Positions 24,819 through 32,499 of a stretch of DNA of 64,000 bases are shown one piece after another. The notes beneath the pieces are model-generated. The model made no database searches. It was not told the DNA's origin and worked only from the letters and a program-made list of their open reading frames with translations. Origin of the DNA: Chloracidobacterium sp. (lineage in GTDB: Bacteria; Acidobacteriota; Blastocatellia; Pyrinomonadales; Pyrinomonadaceae); contig JADJXP010000002.1 of assembly GCA_016715795.1 (NCBI GenBank), forward strand, positions 2,170,001 to 2,234,000. Reading direction: 5' to 3'. The position numbers and the translations under genes were made by a program. The first letter of the stretch is position 1; each line of letters begins with the position of its first letter.

Positions 24819-25724
24819 ATGGAATTCACTATCAACCAAACAGTGAATGACGCCCTTCGGGACAAGAGGCCGGTTGTCGCCCTCGAATCCACTGTAATCG
24901 CCCACGGGTTGCCCTATCCGCAGAACATAGAAACAGCCCGAAAATGTGAGGCGGCCGTGCGTGAAGGCGGCGCAGTTCCGGCGACGATCGCAGTGTTTGA
25001 CGGCGAGTTTTGCGTCGGGCTGTCGAGCGAGCAGATCGAGCGGTTGGCGAGTGAGAAGGACGTGAGAAAGATCTCGCGACGCGACCTGCCGATCGCGGTC
25101 GGCAATCGCCTTACGTGTGCGACAACGGTTGCGACGACCGCGTTCATTGCTCATCGCGCGGGGATTCGCGTGTTTGCGACCGGCGGGATCGGCGGCGTGC
25201 ATCGCGGCTATTCGGCAGACGTTTCGGCAGACCTGCCTGAATTGGCACAGACGCCGATCACAGTGGTTTGTTCAGGGGCGAAGGCTATACTCGATCTTTC
25301 CGCCACACGCGAATGGCTTGAGACGCACGGCATTACCGTGCTCGGCTGGCAATGCGATACCATGCCCGCCTTCTATAGCGGCGAGAGCAGTTTGCCGGTC
25401 GATCAGCGAGTAGATACCGCGGAGCAGGCGGCGACGATCATTAGGGCCCGTGACGAATTGGAAATGGCCGGTGCCGTGCTCGTGACCGTGCCGGTGCCGG
25501 TCGAGTTTACGATACCGTCCGCCGAGCTTGAGGCGATGGTCTCGGACGCGTTGCGGCGGGCCGAGGCCGAGAATGTTTCGGGCAAAGCCATCACGCCGTT
25601 CCTGCTCGCCGAGATGTCGCGCTCGACCGCAGGCCGAACGCTGGCGGCGAATATTGCGCTCCTTGAGAACAACGCTCGCGTGGCGGCGGCGATAGCGGCG
25701 GCACTGTCGGAACCGCCTGCGTAA
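24819..25724 (+). CDS. psuG: Pseudouridine-5'-phosphate glycosidase
   Basis: Splits pseudouridine 5'-phosphate reversibly into uracil and ribose 5-phosphate. The 301-residue length and motifs match PsuG: VVALESTVIAHGLPYPQN, GAVPATIAVFDGE, TCATTVATTAFIAHRAGI, VFATGGIGGVHRG, and the Lys in SGAKAILDLSAT. No psuK kinase is adjacent, so the gene is alone between a REP-like element and a second inverted repeat. The last few codons (SEPPA, stop) lie inside that second repeat, so the C-terminal tail may be acquired sequence. Confidence 0.95.
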   Translation: MEFTINQTVNDALRDKRPVVALESTVIAHGLPYPQNIETARKCEAAVREGGAVPATIAVFDGEFCVGLSSEQIERLASEKDVRKISRRDLPIAVGNRLTCATTVATTAFIAHRAGIRVFATGGIGGVHRGYSADVSADLPELAQTPITVVCSGAKAILDLSATREWLETHGITVLGWQCDTMPAFYSGESSLPVDQRVDTAEQAATIIRARDELEMAGAVLVTVPVPVEFTIPSAELEAMVSDALRRAEAENVSGKAITPFLLAEMSRSTAGRTLAANIALLENNARVAAAIAAALSEPPA

Positions 25725-25830
25725 GCGGGCGGCCAGCTCCGCGGTGGCGCTAAGAGTTGTCGAAAGCGCGGCGGGTTCGGTTCGGTTCAGTCGGACGAAC
25801 TGGCCGCCCGCTCACGCAGGCGTTTCCGAC
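25706..25830. repeat. 31-bp inverted repeat overlapping the end of psuG
   Basis: 25706-25736 and 25800-25830 are inverted copies of 31 bases with two mismatches (GTCGGAACCGCCTGCGTAAG onward). The left copy carries the last psuG codons and its TAA stop; the right copy ends ten bases before the stop of the minus-strand gene. The 63-base centre is GC rich. It could serve as a two-way terminator or be a small insertion. Confidence 0.85.
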
Positions 25831-25839
25831 TGGCCCGTC

Positions 25840-26595
25840 CTACTTCTTTTCCATTCGCATTTTTAATGTTTCGAGACGCTTGTTTGCTTCGGCGGCCTGC
25901 GCCGATGTCGCAAACCGCGACGCGACCTCTTTCCAGCTTGCGCCGTCATAGTGGTATTGCCGCGTCCCGGGATCAAAAAGGAAGGTCACGCCGAGCTTAC
26001 GATAGCGATCGAGATAGCTGAAATTCAGATAGTAACTGTGCATCGGTGCCGCGGATGCCGCCATTTCACGACGGACGAGACGACTCGCGGCCTCTTTTGA
26101 GAGCTTTGCGGCGGCTTCCTCAAGCAGGTCGCCATAGAGTAACAAGAGTGCGGGTTTGGTCGTAGAATTAGGATAAAGAGCAAAGAATTGCTGGGCGATC
26201 TCGATCTGGTCAAAGCCGCTTGATGCCTGGACGAGCTTTGAGAGGCGATCTTCGTCCGAGGCCCGAAATTTACCAAATACCGCATCGGCCTGCACCCAGC
26301 CGAAGTTTTTCGGCGGGACCGTAACCTTGTAAAATTTCACACCGTCGGCCTCGGTGACGCCGAGGATCTGCACCTTTCGGCCGCGGCTCATTCGGTGGAC
26401 CGCCTCTGAGAATAGGCTCGGGTTTTTTCTGAGGACTGACAGCGTCTCATCGATCACGATCGCCGATTGGCCGATCTCCGCTGACTTTGTCGCGGCGACG
26501 CGAGGTTTTGCGGCGACACCCGCGGACTTCTTTTGAGCAGACATCGTCGCGCAAAGTCCGGCGGTCACAATAATTATCAGACCAATCTTTTTCAT
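25840..26595 (-). CDS. Exported protein with SH3-like N-domain
   Basis: A 251-residue exported protein, signal peptide ending TMSAQ. Residues 45-110 look like a bacterial SH3 domain (AIVIDETLSVLRKNPSLFSEAVHRM, then RGRKVQILGVTEADGVKFYKV and FGWVQADAVFG). The remainder is helical, ending in a charged helix (AAEANKRLETLKMRMEKK). SH3b domains usually bind cell-wall peptides; the rest is unknown. Its start overlaps the ruvC stop by four bases (ATGA), so it is translated with ruvC. The pairing with a DNA-repair gene looks incidental. Confidence 0.75.
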   Translation of the reverse strand: MKKIGLIIIVTAGLCATMSAQKKSAGVAAKPRVAATKSAEIGQSAIVIDETLSVLRKNPSLFSEAVHRMSRGRKVQILGVTEADGVKFYKVTVPPKNFGWVQADAVFGKFRASDEDRLSKLVQASSGFDQIEIAQQFFALYPNSTTKPALLLLYGDLLEEAAAKLSKEAASRLVRREMAASAAPMHSYYLNFSYLDRYRKLGVTFLFDPGTRQYHYDGASWKEVASRFATSAQAAEANKRLETLKMRMEKK

Positions 26596-27089
26596 CGTGT
26601 CGCCGTCAGACGGCCGATCGGGCCGCAGTGGTGAAAGTGGCAGATCGCTATCGCCAGCGCGTCCGCCGCGTCAAGCGGTTTTGGCGGTTCCTTCATGCCG
26701 AGCAGAGCCTTGACCATTTGCTGGACCTGCTGCTTTTCCGCGTTGCCATAGCCGACAACAGTTTGTTTGACAAGCCGCGGAGCATATTCGGCGATCTCAA
26801 TGCCCCATTGTTCCGCGAGCAGCAGCATCGTGCCGCGGACCTGGCCGAGTTTTAACGCCACGCCGACATTTACCGCGTAAAACGTGTCTTCGACCGACAG
26901 CACGTCGGGCGAATGACGTTCGATTACGTCGGCCACGCCGTTGTAGATGTTGAGCAGGCGTTTTGAGAAAGCCTCTTTTGGGTTAGAGCAGACGGTGCCA
27001 AACTCGACGAGGGTGTATTTCGTCCCGCTGCCGTCAACGACGCCCCAGCCGAGCGTTTCACTGCCCGGATCGATCCCTAAAACGCGCAT
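26592..27089 (-). CDS. ruvC: Holliday junction resolvase RuvC
   Basis: Cuts Holliday junctions during recombination repair with RuvAB. The 165-residue length is normal. Catalytic acids are Asp7 (GIDPGSETLGWGV), Glu67 (SVEDTFYAVNVG) and the C-terminal DAADALAIAICH pair. The conserved GNAEKQQVQQMV is also present. No ruvA or ruvB is in the window. It shares a four-base overlap with the exported SH3 protein downstream and is divergent from the 27202 gene. Confidence 0.96.
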   Translation of the reverse strand: MRVLGIDPGSETLGWGVVDGSGTKYTLVEFGTVCSNPKEAFSKRLLNIYNGVADVIERHSPDVLSVEDTFYAVNVGVALKLGQVRGTMLLLAEQWGIEIAEYAPRLVKQTVVGYGNAEKQQVQQMVKALLGMKEPPKPLDAADALAIAICHFHHCGPIGRLTATR

Positions 27090-27201
27090 TTACCTTAAAA
27101 ATCGCTGCCGAATTTGAAGCAAAGATACCGCACCTTTTTCGGCAAAAGCAAGCGTGACTTTAATTCGACGAGGCTATTTGCAAAAATGACTTGTTACCGA
27201 G

Positions 27202-28119
27202 ATGACCACCTCAATGACAGAAACGCGGCCGCAGGCGTCGATCAAGGCGTTGATGGCGGGTGCGATCGACTATGCGGGACTATTTCCGCCGGCCGGCTTG
27301 TCGATGCCTGAGGCAGTAATTAACTACGCGACGTATCGCAACAGCAATTACGCGTGGATGCTGGGCCGATTCGTGGTAACGGCGGCGCGGCTGGACGAGT
27401 TTTGTGGGAGCGCAAAGGATTTTATTTCGCGCGACGGCAACAACGCTTGGCGCATCGCGGTCGTGGCCGGGGACGACGTCACGAAAACGATCGACCAGGT
27501 CAAGAATTTTAATGCGGTGAACGGTCCCGGTATTGTGTGCGACGTGCTCGAGATACGGGCCGATTCGCAGGGAGTGATCGAGAACGCGGCCATCTCGATG
27601 CCGAGCGATATTACGGCATATTTTGAATTGCCGCTCGACGCAACGCTGCCCGATCTTGTCTCGACGCTCGCCGTTCGCGGGCAGCGGGCGAAGATACGCA
27701 CGGGCGGCGTGACGCCCGAGGCCTTCCCCTCGACGCGAGATGTCATTCGATTCGTCAAGACTTGTCTCGCGGCGAATGTTAGATTTAAGGCGACCGCCGG
27801 GCTGCATCATCCGATACGGTGCTTTCGGCCGCTGACGTATGAGGCGGAGAGCGTGAAGGGCACGATGCACGGCTTTTTGAATCTGTTCCTGATGACCGGC
27901 TTCGCCCGCGAAGGCTATCGCCCGACGCTGCTTGAGGACGTGATGGAAGAGGAATTCGAAGAGGTATTTACTTTCGACGACCAGGCGGCCATCTGGCGTG
28001 ACGAATACGTCTTATCGACCTGGCAGATCGAACGCATGCGCGAATACGGCCTGCAATCGTTCGGCTCATGCTCATTCGACGAGCCGGTCGCTGATCTTCA
28101 GAAATTAGGAGTTTTATAG
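27202..28119 (+). CDS. Conserved protein of unknown function beside fumarylacetoacetase
   Basis: A 305-residue cytoplasmic protein with no signal peptide. I do not recognise a named family. Conserved-looking blocks are GAIDYAGLFPPAGLSMPEAV, KIRTGGVTPEAFPS, and FKATAGLHHPIR, which resembles barrel enzymes that bind phosphate or carboxylates. The tail is FGSCSFDEPVADLQKLGVL. It lies 77 bases upstream of fahA on the same strand, so a role in aromatic amino-acid breakdown is an inference from position. ATG 27202 is used; ATG 27214 is possible. The stop codon is the first base of a palindrome. Confidence 0.75.
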   Translation: MTTSMTETRPQASIKALMAGAIDYAGLFPPAGLSMPEAVINYATYRNSNYAWMLGRFVVTAARLDEFCGSAKDFISRDGNNAWRIAVVAGDDVTKTIDQVKNFNAVNGPGIVCDVLEIRADSQGVIENAAISMPSDITAYFELPLDATLPDLVSTLAVRGQRAKIRTGGVTPEAFPSTRDVIRFVKTCLAANVRFKATAGLHHPIRCFRPLTYEAESVKGTMHGFLNLFLMTGFAREGYRPTLLEDVMEEEFEEVFTFDDQAAIWRDEYVLSTWQIERMREYGLQSFGSCSFDEPVADLQKLGVL

Positions 28120-28187
28120 CCGCAAAAAGGCGCGAAAGGCGCAAGTAGGCGGTTTCTTATTTCGCGTCTTTTGCGCCTTTTTGCGGC
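28119..28187. repeat. Palindrome with GGCGCAAAA-type arms
   Basis: 28119-28133 and 28173-28187 are perfect 15-bp inverted copies (GCCGCAAAAAGGCGC), continued imperfectly for about ten more bases. Arms iterate AAAGGCGC. The left arm starts on the last base of the preceding stop codon, and the right arm ends ten bases before the fahA ATG. Confidence 0.85.
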
Positions 28188-28196
28188 AAATCTTTT

Positions 28197-29528
28197 ATGT
28201 ACGAGATAAACGAGACACATGACCCGGAGTTGAGGAGTTGGGTCGAGAGCGCTAACGATCCGGGGACGGATTTTCCGATACAGAATTTGCCGTTTTGTGT
28301 CTTCTGGCCAGACGATGAAGAGGAAGGTCATCCCCGGCTTGCCGTAGCGATCGGCGACAAGGTCTTTGATCTATTTGGAGCTATTCGCGAATGCCTCTTC
28401 GGTCACGGGTTCGACGACCTTCTGTTTGATGTCGACATGTGCGAGCCTACGTTTATCTCTAACGTATTCGGGCCCGAGGCGTTATTGCACCTGCGCCTTG
28501 CGGCGATGGCAGCACTCGCTGATTCTGCAAGTGCGACCACGATCAAAGCGGCGCAACACCTGCTCGTGCCGATGAATAGCGTAGAGTTTGAAATGCCATT
28601 CTCAATCAGCGACTACACCGACTTCTACTGCTCGATCTTTCATGCGACCAATGTTGGGGCGATGTTTCGGCCGGACAATCCCTTATTGCCGAATTATAAG
28701 TATGTGCCGATCGGGTATCATGGGCGGGCTTCGTCGATCGTGGTGTCGGGGACGGACATCAAGCGGCCGCATGGGCAGAATCGGTCGGATGCGGAGAAGC
28801 CGCCGGTGTTTATTCCGGCTAAGAGCCTCGATTACGAGATGGAGCTGGGCTTTTTTGTCGGGCGTGGGAACGAGATGGGCACGGCGATACCGATAGGCGC
28901 GGCCGAGGAGCATATCTTTGGGGTGTGCCTGGTCAACGACTGGTCGGCGCGAGACATACAGGCTTGGGAATACCAGCCGCTTGGGCCGTTTTTGGCGAAG
29001 AATTTCGCGACGACGATCTCGCCGTTTGTCGTAACGATGGAGGCGTTGGCTCCGTTTCGGACGAAGGCGTTCGAGCGCGACCCAGACGATCCGCAGCCTT
29101 TGGATTACCTGAATGACGAGCAGAACCAGAAATTCGGCGGGCTCGACATCAATCTTGAGGTCTATATCCAGACCGAAAAGATGAGGAGCGAGAATATCGA
29201 GCCGCACATCCTGTCGCGTTCAAACACCAAAGACCTCTACTGGACCGTCGGCCAGATGCTGACGCATCACGCGTCGAACGGCTGCAACCTGCAGACCGGC
29301 GACTTGATCGCGTCGGGCACGGTCAGTGGCCGTGAAAAGTCTGAACGCGGCTGCTTGTTAGAGCTAACCTGGCGTGGCACCGAGCCTATCGATCTGCCGT
29401 CCGGCGAGCAGCGGAGATTCCTCGAGGACGGCGATGAGGTCATCATGAAAGGCTACTGCGAACGCGACGGCTTTCGCCGCATTGGCTTTGGCGAATGTCG
29501 CGGCCGCGTCTTGCCTGCCGATCAATAG
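28197..29528 (+). CDS. fahA: Fumarylacetoacetase
   Basis: Hydrolyses 4-fumarylacetoacetate to fumarate and acetoacetate, the last step of tyrosine/homogentisate breakdown. At 443 residues it matches the two-domain eukaryote-like enzyme. The N-domain has SWVESANDPGTDFPIQNLPF. The catalytic domain has SDYTDFYCSIFHATNVGAMFRP, RPHGQNR, DYEMELGFFVGRGNEMG (metal ligands), LVNDWSARDIQAWEYQPLGP and SGTVSGREKSERGC. No other gene of the homogentisate pathway is in the window. Confidence 0.96.
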   Translation: MYEINETHDPELRSWVESANDPGTDFPIQNLPFCVFWPDDEEEGHPRLAVAIGDKVFDLFGAIRECLFGHGFDDLLFDVDMCEPTFISNVFGPEALLHLRLAAMAALADSASATTIKAAQHLLVPMNSVEFEMPFSISDYTDFYCSIFHATNVGAMFRPDNPLLPNYKYVPIGYHGRASSIVVSGTDIKRPHGQNRSDAEKPPVFIPAKSLDYEMELGFFVGRGNEMGTAIPIGAAEEHIFGVCLVNDWSARDIQAWEYQPLGPFLAKNFATTISPFVVTMEALAPFRTKAFERDPDDPQPLDYLNDEQNQKFGGLDINLEVYIQTEKMRSENIEPHILSRSNTKDLYWTVGQMLTHHASNGCNLQTGDLIASGTVSGREKSERGCLLELTWRGTEPIDLPSGEQRRFLEDGDEVIMKGYCERDGFRRIGFGECRGRVLPADQ

Positions 29529-29530
29529 CA

Positions 29531-30286
29531 ATGCTTTGGCCTGCCCTAAAAGAGATCCACGATTCCGTCCTGGTAGTTACGGCCGAAGGATTTGAGGATC
29601 GTCACGAGAATGTACGACGAGCGTTGGGAGCGGCCAACTTCGAATTCGTTTATGGTATTAACAAGGCGTCGACATCGATCAACGAACTGAAGGCGCGTCG
29701 TGTTTACGATGAGTCGCGTGCGATAGAGCTCGACCGTCGGGACAAGCCGATGACCCTCGGTGCGATCTGCTGTTCGATAGGCCATCGCACAGCCTATGAA
29801 AAGTTTCTTGCGACGGATGGCAAGTGTTGTCTGATCCTTGAGGACGATGTGCGGCTGAGCGAGTTTTCGGACGATCAAATAGGACGGATCGTGGCCGATG
29901 CTCCGTCGGACGCCGACCTGATCTATTGGGGCTACAGCTTAGGAGGACGTCGTCCGCGGAGCGGCATCTTGAAGCAGGCGTTCTATCACGTGATCCGCAG
30001 CGTTGGGATACTGAAATACGACCACACGATGATCCGAAACCTGTATGACCGGCCGTATAACGAGCATTTTGATATCGCGGGGAAACACCTCCTGGCTCAT
30101 GCTTATACGGTGTCGCGCCGAGGAGCCGAGACGTTGATAAATTGGAACACACCTATTGCTCTCAGCGCTGATGCAAATTTGATGTATGCCGCAATGAAGA
30201 ATGACGTCCGCGGATACGTCTCAATAGAACAGATCATTGACCAACGAAGCATTGACCCGTCAGACACGATGATCACCTTACAGTGA
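29531..30286 (+). CDS. Family-25 glycosyltransferase (first of a tandem pair)
   Basis: A 251-residue LPS-type glycosyltransferase of family GT25. Motifs are VLVVTAEGFEDRHENV, LGAICCSIGHRTAYEKFL, CLILEDDVRLSEF (the EDD metal site) and a C-terminal AHAYTVSRRGAETLI. The sugar donor and acceptor are unknown; a role in surface glycan is inferred from the family. ATG 29531 is three bases after the fahA stop and aligns with the start of the neighbouring paralog. No strong ribosome-binding site. Confidence 0.88.
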   Translation: MLWPALKEIHDSVLVVTAEGFEDRHENVRRALGAANFEFVYGINKASTSINELKARRVYDESRAIELDRRDKPMTLGAICCSIGHRTAYEKFLATDGKCCLILEDDVRLSEFSDDQIGRIVADAPSDADLIYWGYSLGGRRPRSGILKQAFYHVIRSVGILKYDHTMIRNLYDRPYNEHFDIAGKHLLAHAYTVSRRGAETLINWNTPIALSADANLMYAAMKNDVRGYVSIEQIIDQRSIDPSDTMITLQ

Positions 30287-30347
30287 GGCTGAGCCGTTTG
30301 TGTCAAATCACAAACTCGTGCAAACAAACGCTAGCCCTGAAGGCTAT

Positions 30348-31115
30348 ATGCTTGCCGAATTGCTAAAAACACTCCACGACAAAGTGTATGTCATCACTAA
30401 TGCCGCAGCGGAAGGTCGTCAGCGATCGGCGGTCGAACAGCTTGGGGGAGCCGCGTTTGAGTTCGTTTATAGCGTCGATAAGAGTGATGTTTCAAAGGAA
30501 AGCCTGATCGCGGACGGAACATACGATGAGGCACTTGCCGTGCGGAGCGATCCAAAGGGACGGACGATGACGCTTGGCCATATCTGCTGTTCGATAGGTC
30601 ATCAGCGAGCCTATCGAAAGATGCTTGAGGATGGCTGCGCTCGTGCGCTTATCTTCGAGGATGATGTCGTAACCCTTCCGGTCGATGATGCGGAGATCGA
30701 AAGGATCCTCACGAATGTGCCGGCTAACGCCGAACTGATCCAATGGGGTTGGAACGGTGGACGTTTCAGGCCGCCGCTGGGGCACCTACAGCAGGCTTTG
30801 TTCCACGTCAGGCGCGCATTCGGCCGCTATCCGCTGAGTCATAGGATGATCCGCAACCTGTATATGCGGCCTTACAACGACCACTTTCATACTGCATCGG
30901 TCAATTTTCTTGCCCACGCTTACACGATAACGAGATCGGCCGCTGAGACCTTTATCAGGCGGAATACGCCGATCAGGCTCAACGCAGACCATCTGTTCAT
31001 TCACGCGGCCCTCGCGGGAGAAATTAGGGCCTATGTGTCGAAAGCACAGCTCTTCGGCCAGCGAAGTATCGACCCTTACGATCCGCTCGAATCGCTTACC
31101 CAGAAGTACTACTGA
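30348..31115 (+). CDS. Family-25 glycosyltransferase (second of a tandem pair)
   Basis: A 255-residue paralog of the preceding gene with the same blocks: KVYVITNAAAEGRQR, LGHICCSIGHQRAYRKML, RALIFEDDVVTLPVDD, NLYMRPYNDHFHTA, AHAYTITRSAAETFI, QRSIDPYDP. ATG 30348 with GAAGG upstream is chosen over GTG 30300 because it aligns with the first residues of the paralog (MLWPALKEIHD / MLAELLKTLHD). The pair arose by duplication and probably adds related sugars. Confidence 0.88.
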   Translation: MLAELLKTLHDKVYVITNAAAEGRQRSAVEQLGGAAFEFVYSVDKSDVSKESLIADGTYDEALAVRSDPKGRTMTLGHICCSIGHQRAYRKMLEDGCARALIFEDDVVTLPVDDAEIERILTNVPANAELIQWGWNGGRFRPPLGHLQQALFHVRRAFGRYPLSHRMIRNLYMRPYNDHFHTASVNFLAHAYTITRSAAETFIRRNTPIRLNADHLFIHAALAGEIRAYVSKAQLFGQRSIDPYDPLESLTQKYY

Positions 31116-31158
31116 CCGTCGGCGTGGCGAATCTATCGGCGTTTGGTAAAATTCCCTT

Positions 31159-32031
31159 GTGGGAACATCTCCGGCATTATCCGAGGCGGCGGTTCGCCGT
31201 GTTCCGGGCGAGTCTGATGCGAGTGATTCGAGAGACGTGCTTGCCGTCGAGGAACCGCTCGAGATACGGCTCGGATTCGCTGACAAGACGCATCGCGCGA
31301 TCTCGATCACAATGCGCACGCCGGGTGATGACGGCGAACTGGCGGCGGGATTTCTATTTACCGAGGGCATCATTACTTCGCCGGAGCAGATCAGGCAGAT
31401 ACGTCATTGCGGCCTCAAGATACGCACCGGAAGGGGCGTTATCGACCGCGCCGCAGCACTCAATTCGAACACAATTCGCGTCGATCTGGCTGATGGTGTT
31501 GAGATCGACCTCAAACGGCTCGAGCGGCATTTCTATACCTCGTCGAGTTGCGGCGTTTGCGGTAAATCGTCGATCGAGGCTTTGCGAACGGGCGTCAAAC
31601 CGTTGTCGAACAACGGTTTGACGGTTAGCGACGATGTAATCCATTCACTTCCGTCGAGGCTACGTAAAACGCAGTCGGTGTTTGACGAGACCGGTGGGCT
31701 GCATGCGTCGGCGCTCTTTACGGCTGACGGAATGCTCGATATTGTCCGCGAAGATGTCGGACGGCACAACGCACTCGACAAGATCATCGGACGCAATTTT
31801 TTGGACGGCGGACTGCCGTTGTCGGAGCGAGTATTGCTTGTCAGCGGCCGGGCGAGCTTTGAACTGGTGCAAAAGGCCTTGATGGCAGGCATCCCAATAA
31901 TGGCCGCCGTCGGTGCACCATCGAGCCTGGCCGTCGAGCTCGCAAACGCCTACGGCATGACGCTGATCGGGTTTGTGCGCGACGGACGGTTCAATGTTTA
32001 CTGTCATCCAAGCAGTGTCCGAGATAACTGA
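31159..32031 (+). CDS. fdhD: Sulfurtransferase FdhD for formate dehydrogenase
   Basis: Passes sulfur from the cysteine desulfurase to the molybdenum cofactor of formate dehydrogenase, needed for activity. 290 residues. The sulfur-carrying cysteines are Cys131 and Cys134 in SSSCGVCGKSS. Other family blocks are EEPLEIRLG, TPGDDGELAAGFLFTEGII, ETGGLHASALF, REDVGRHNALDKIIG, SGRASFELVQKALMAGIP and GFVRDGRFNVY. GTG 31159 is the start. It leads the oxidoreductase locus; a gene cassette now separates it from the molybdoenzyme gene it should serve. Confidence 0.95.
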   Translation: MGTSPALSEAAVRRVPGESDASDSRDVLAVEEPLEIRLGFADKTHRAISITMRTPGDDGELAAGFLFTEGIITSPEQIRQIRHCGLKIRTGRGVIDRAAALNSNTIRVDLADGVEIDLKRLERHFYTSSSCGVCGKSSIEALRTGVKPLSNNGLTVSDDVIHSLPSRLRKTQSVFDETGGLHASALFTADGMLDIVREDVGRHNALDKIIGRNFLDGGLPLSERVLLVSGRASFELVQKALMAGIPIMAAVGAPSSLAVELANAYGMTLIGFVRDGRFNVYCHPSSVRDN

Positions 32032-32048
32032 GAACTGATTATCATCAG

Positions 32049-32474
32049 TTAGGAGCCTTTGGAAACATCATGGCAGACCGATTTTTCGTATACGGCACTT
32101 TGGCGCCCGGACGTCCGAACGGGCACATACTCGGGGATGTGCCTGGCACGTGGGAGCCCGCTACGGTTCGAGGAAGTCTGATCCAAGAAGGTTGGGGTGC
32201 AGAGGTTGGCTACCCGGGTATCGTGTTGTCCGACGACGGCGATGAAGTGCATGGCTTCATCTTCACCTCGGCGGACCTGTCAACGCACTGGGACCGGCTA
32301 GATGAGTTTGAGGGCGATGGCTATGAGCGTGTGCTCGTTCGTGCCACGCTCGCGGACGGATCCACGGTTCATGCACACATTTACATCATTTCCGGCGTGC
32401 GTTCGGATCATTCGGGCGGCACCTAACAGTCCGTTCAAGCCAACGTTGTGTCGCAACGTGGCTTAACTCAAGCG
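32049..32474 (+). mobile_element. Solitary integron gene cassette
   Basis: A 426-bp unit from TTAGGAGCC (after G32048) to ...CAAGCG (32474) holding one gene and a complete attC. In the circular form, G plus TTAGGA would restore an R' box that pairs with ACCTAAC (32421-32427). Removing it joins G32048 to TTATGAG, giving a plain fdhD-oxidoreductase gap of 42 bases. The gene stop codon lies within the attC R'' box, as is usual for cassettes. No integrase, attI or second attC is in the window, so it seems inserted at a secondary G/TT site. Confidence 0.88.
32070..32426 (+). CDS. Gamma-glutamylcyclotransferase-like (AIG2 fold) cassette gene
   Basis: A 118-residue protein of the gamma-glutamylcyclotransferase/AIG2 family. 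It has the N-terminal FFVYGTLAPGRPNG (substrate loop YGTL), GYPGIVLSDDGDEVHGFIF, and LDEFEGDGYERVLV with the catalytic Glu region (DEFEG). Members act on gamma-glutamyl amines or are uncharacterised; the substrate is unknown. It starts 21 bases inside the integron cassette and stops within the attC. It was therefore acquired horizontally and is unrelated to the formate dehydrogenase genes on either side. AIG2-like proteins are recurrent among cassette genes. Confidence 0.9.
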   Translation: MADRFFVYGTLAPGRPNGHILGDVPGTWEPATVRGSLIQEGWGAEVGYPGIVLSDDGDEVHGFIFTSADLSTHWDRLDEFEGDGYERVLVRATLADGSTVHAHIYIISGVRSDHSGGT

Positions 32475-32480
32475 TTATGA
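32421..32480 (+). other. attC recombination site
   Basis: R'' ACCTAAC (32421-32427), five-base spacer, L'' GTTCAAGCC, short stem CCAACGTTG/CAACGTGG, L' GGCTTAAC, then CAAGCG and the crossover G/TT at 32474/32475. L'' and L' pair except for one extra base, the extrahelical position expected in attC. The downstream TTATGAG belongs to the flanking DNA. Confidence 0.9.
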
Positions 32481-32499
32481 GTTATTCCGAAAACAAACT

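Noticed and set aside
32034..32048. attI site upstream of the cassette
   Set aside because: Only the G/TT trinucleotide is present; there are no integrase-binding direct repeats or integrase gene nearby, so a secondary site is the simpler reading.
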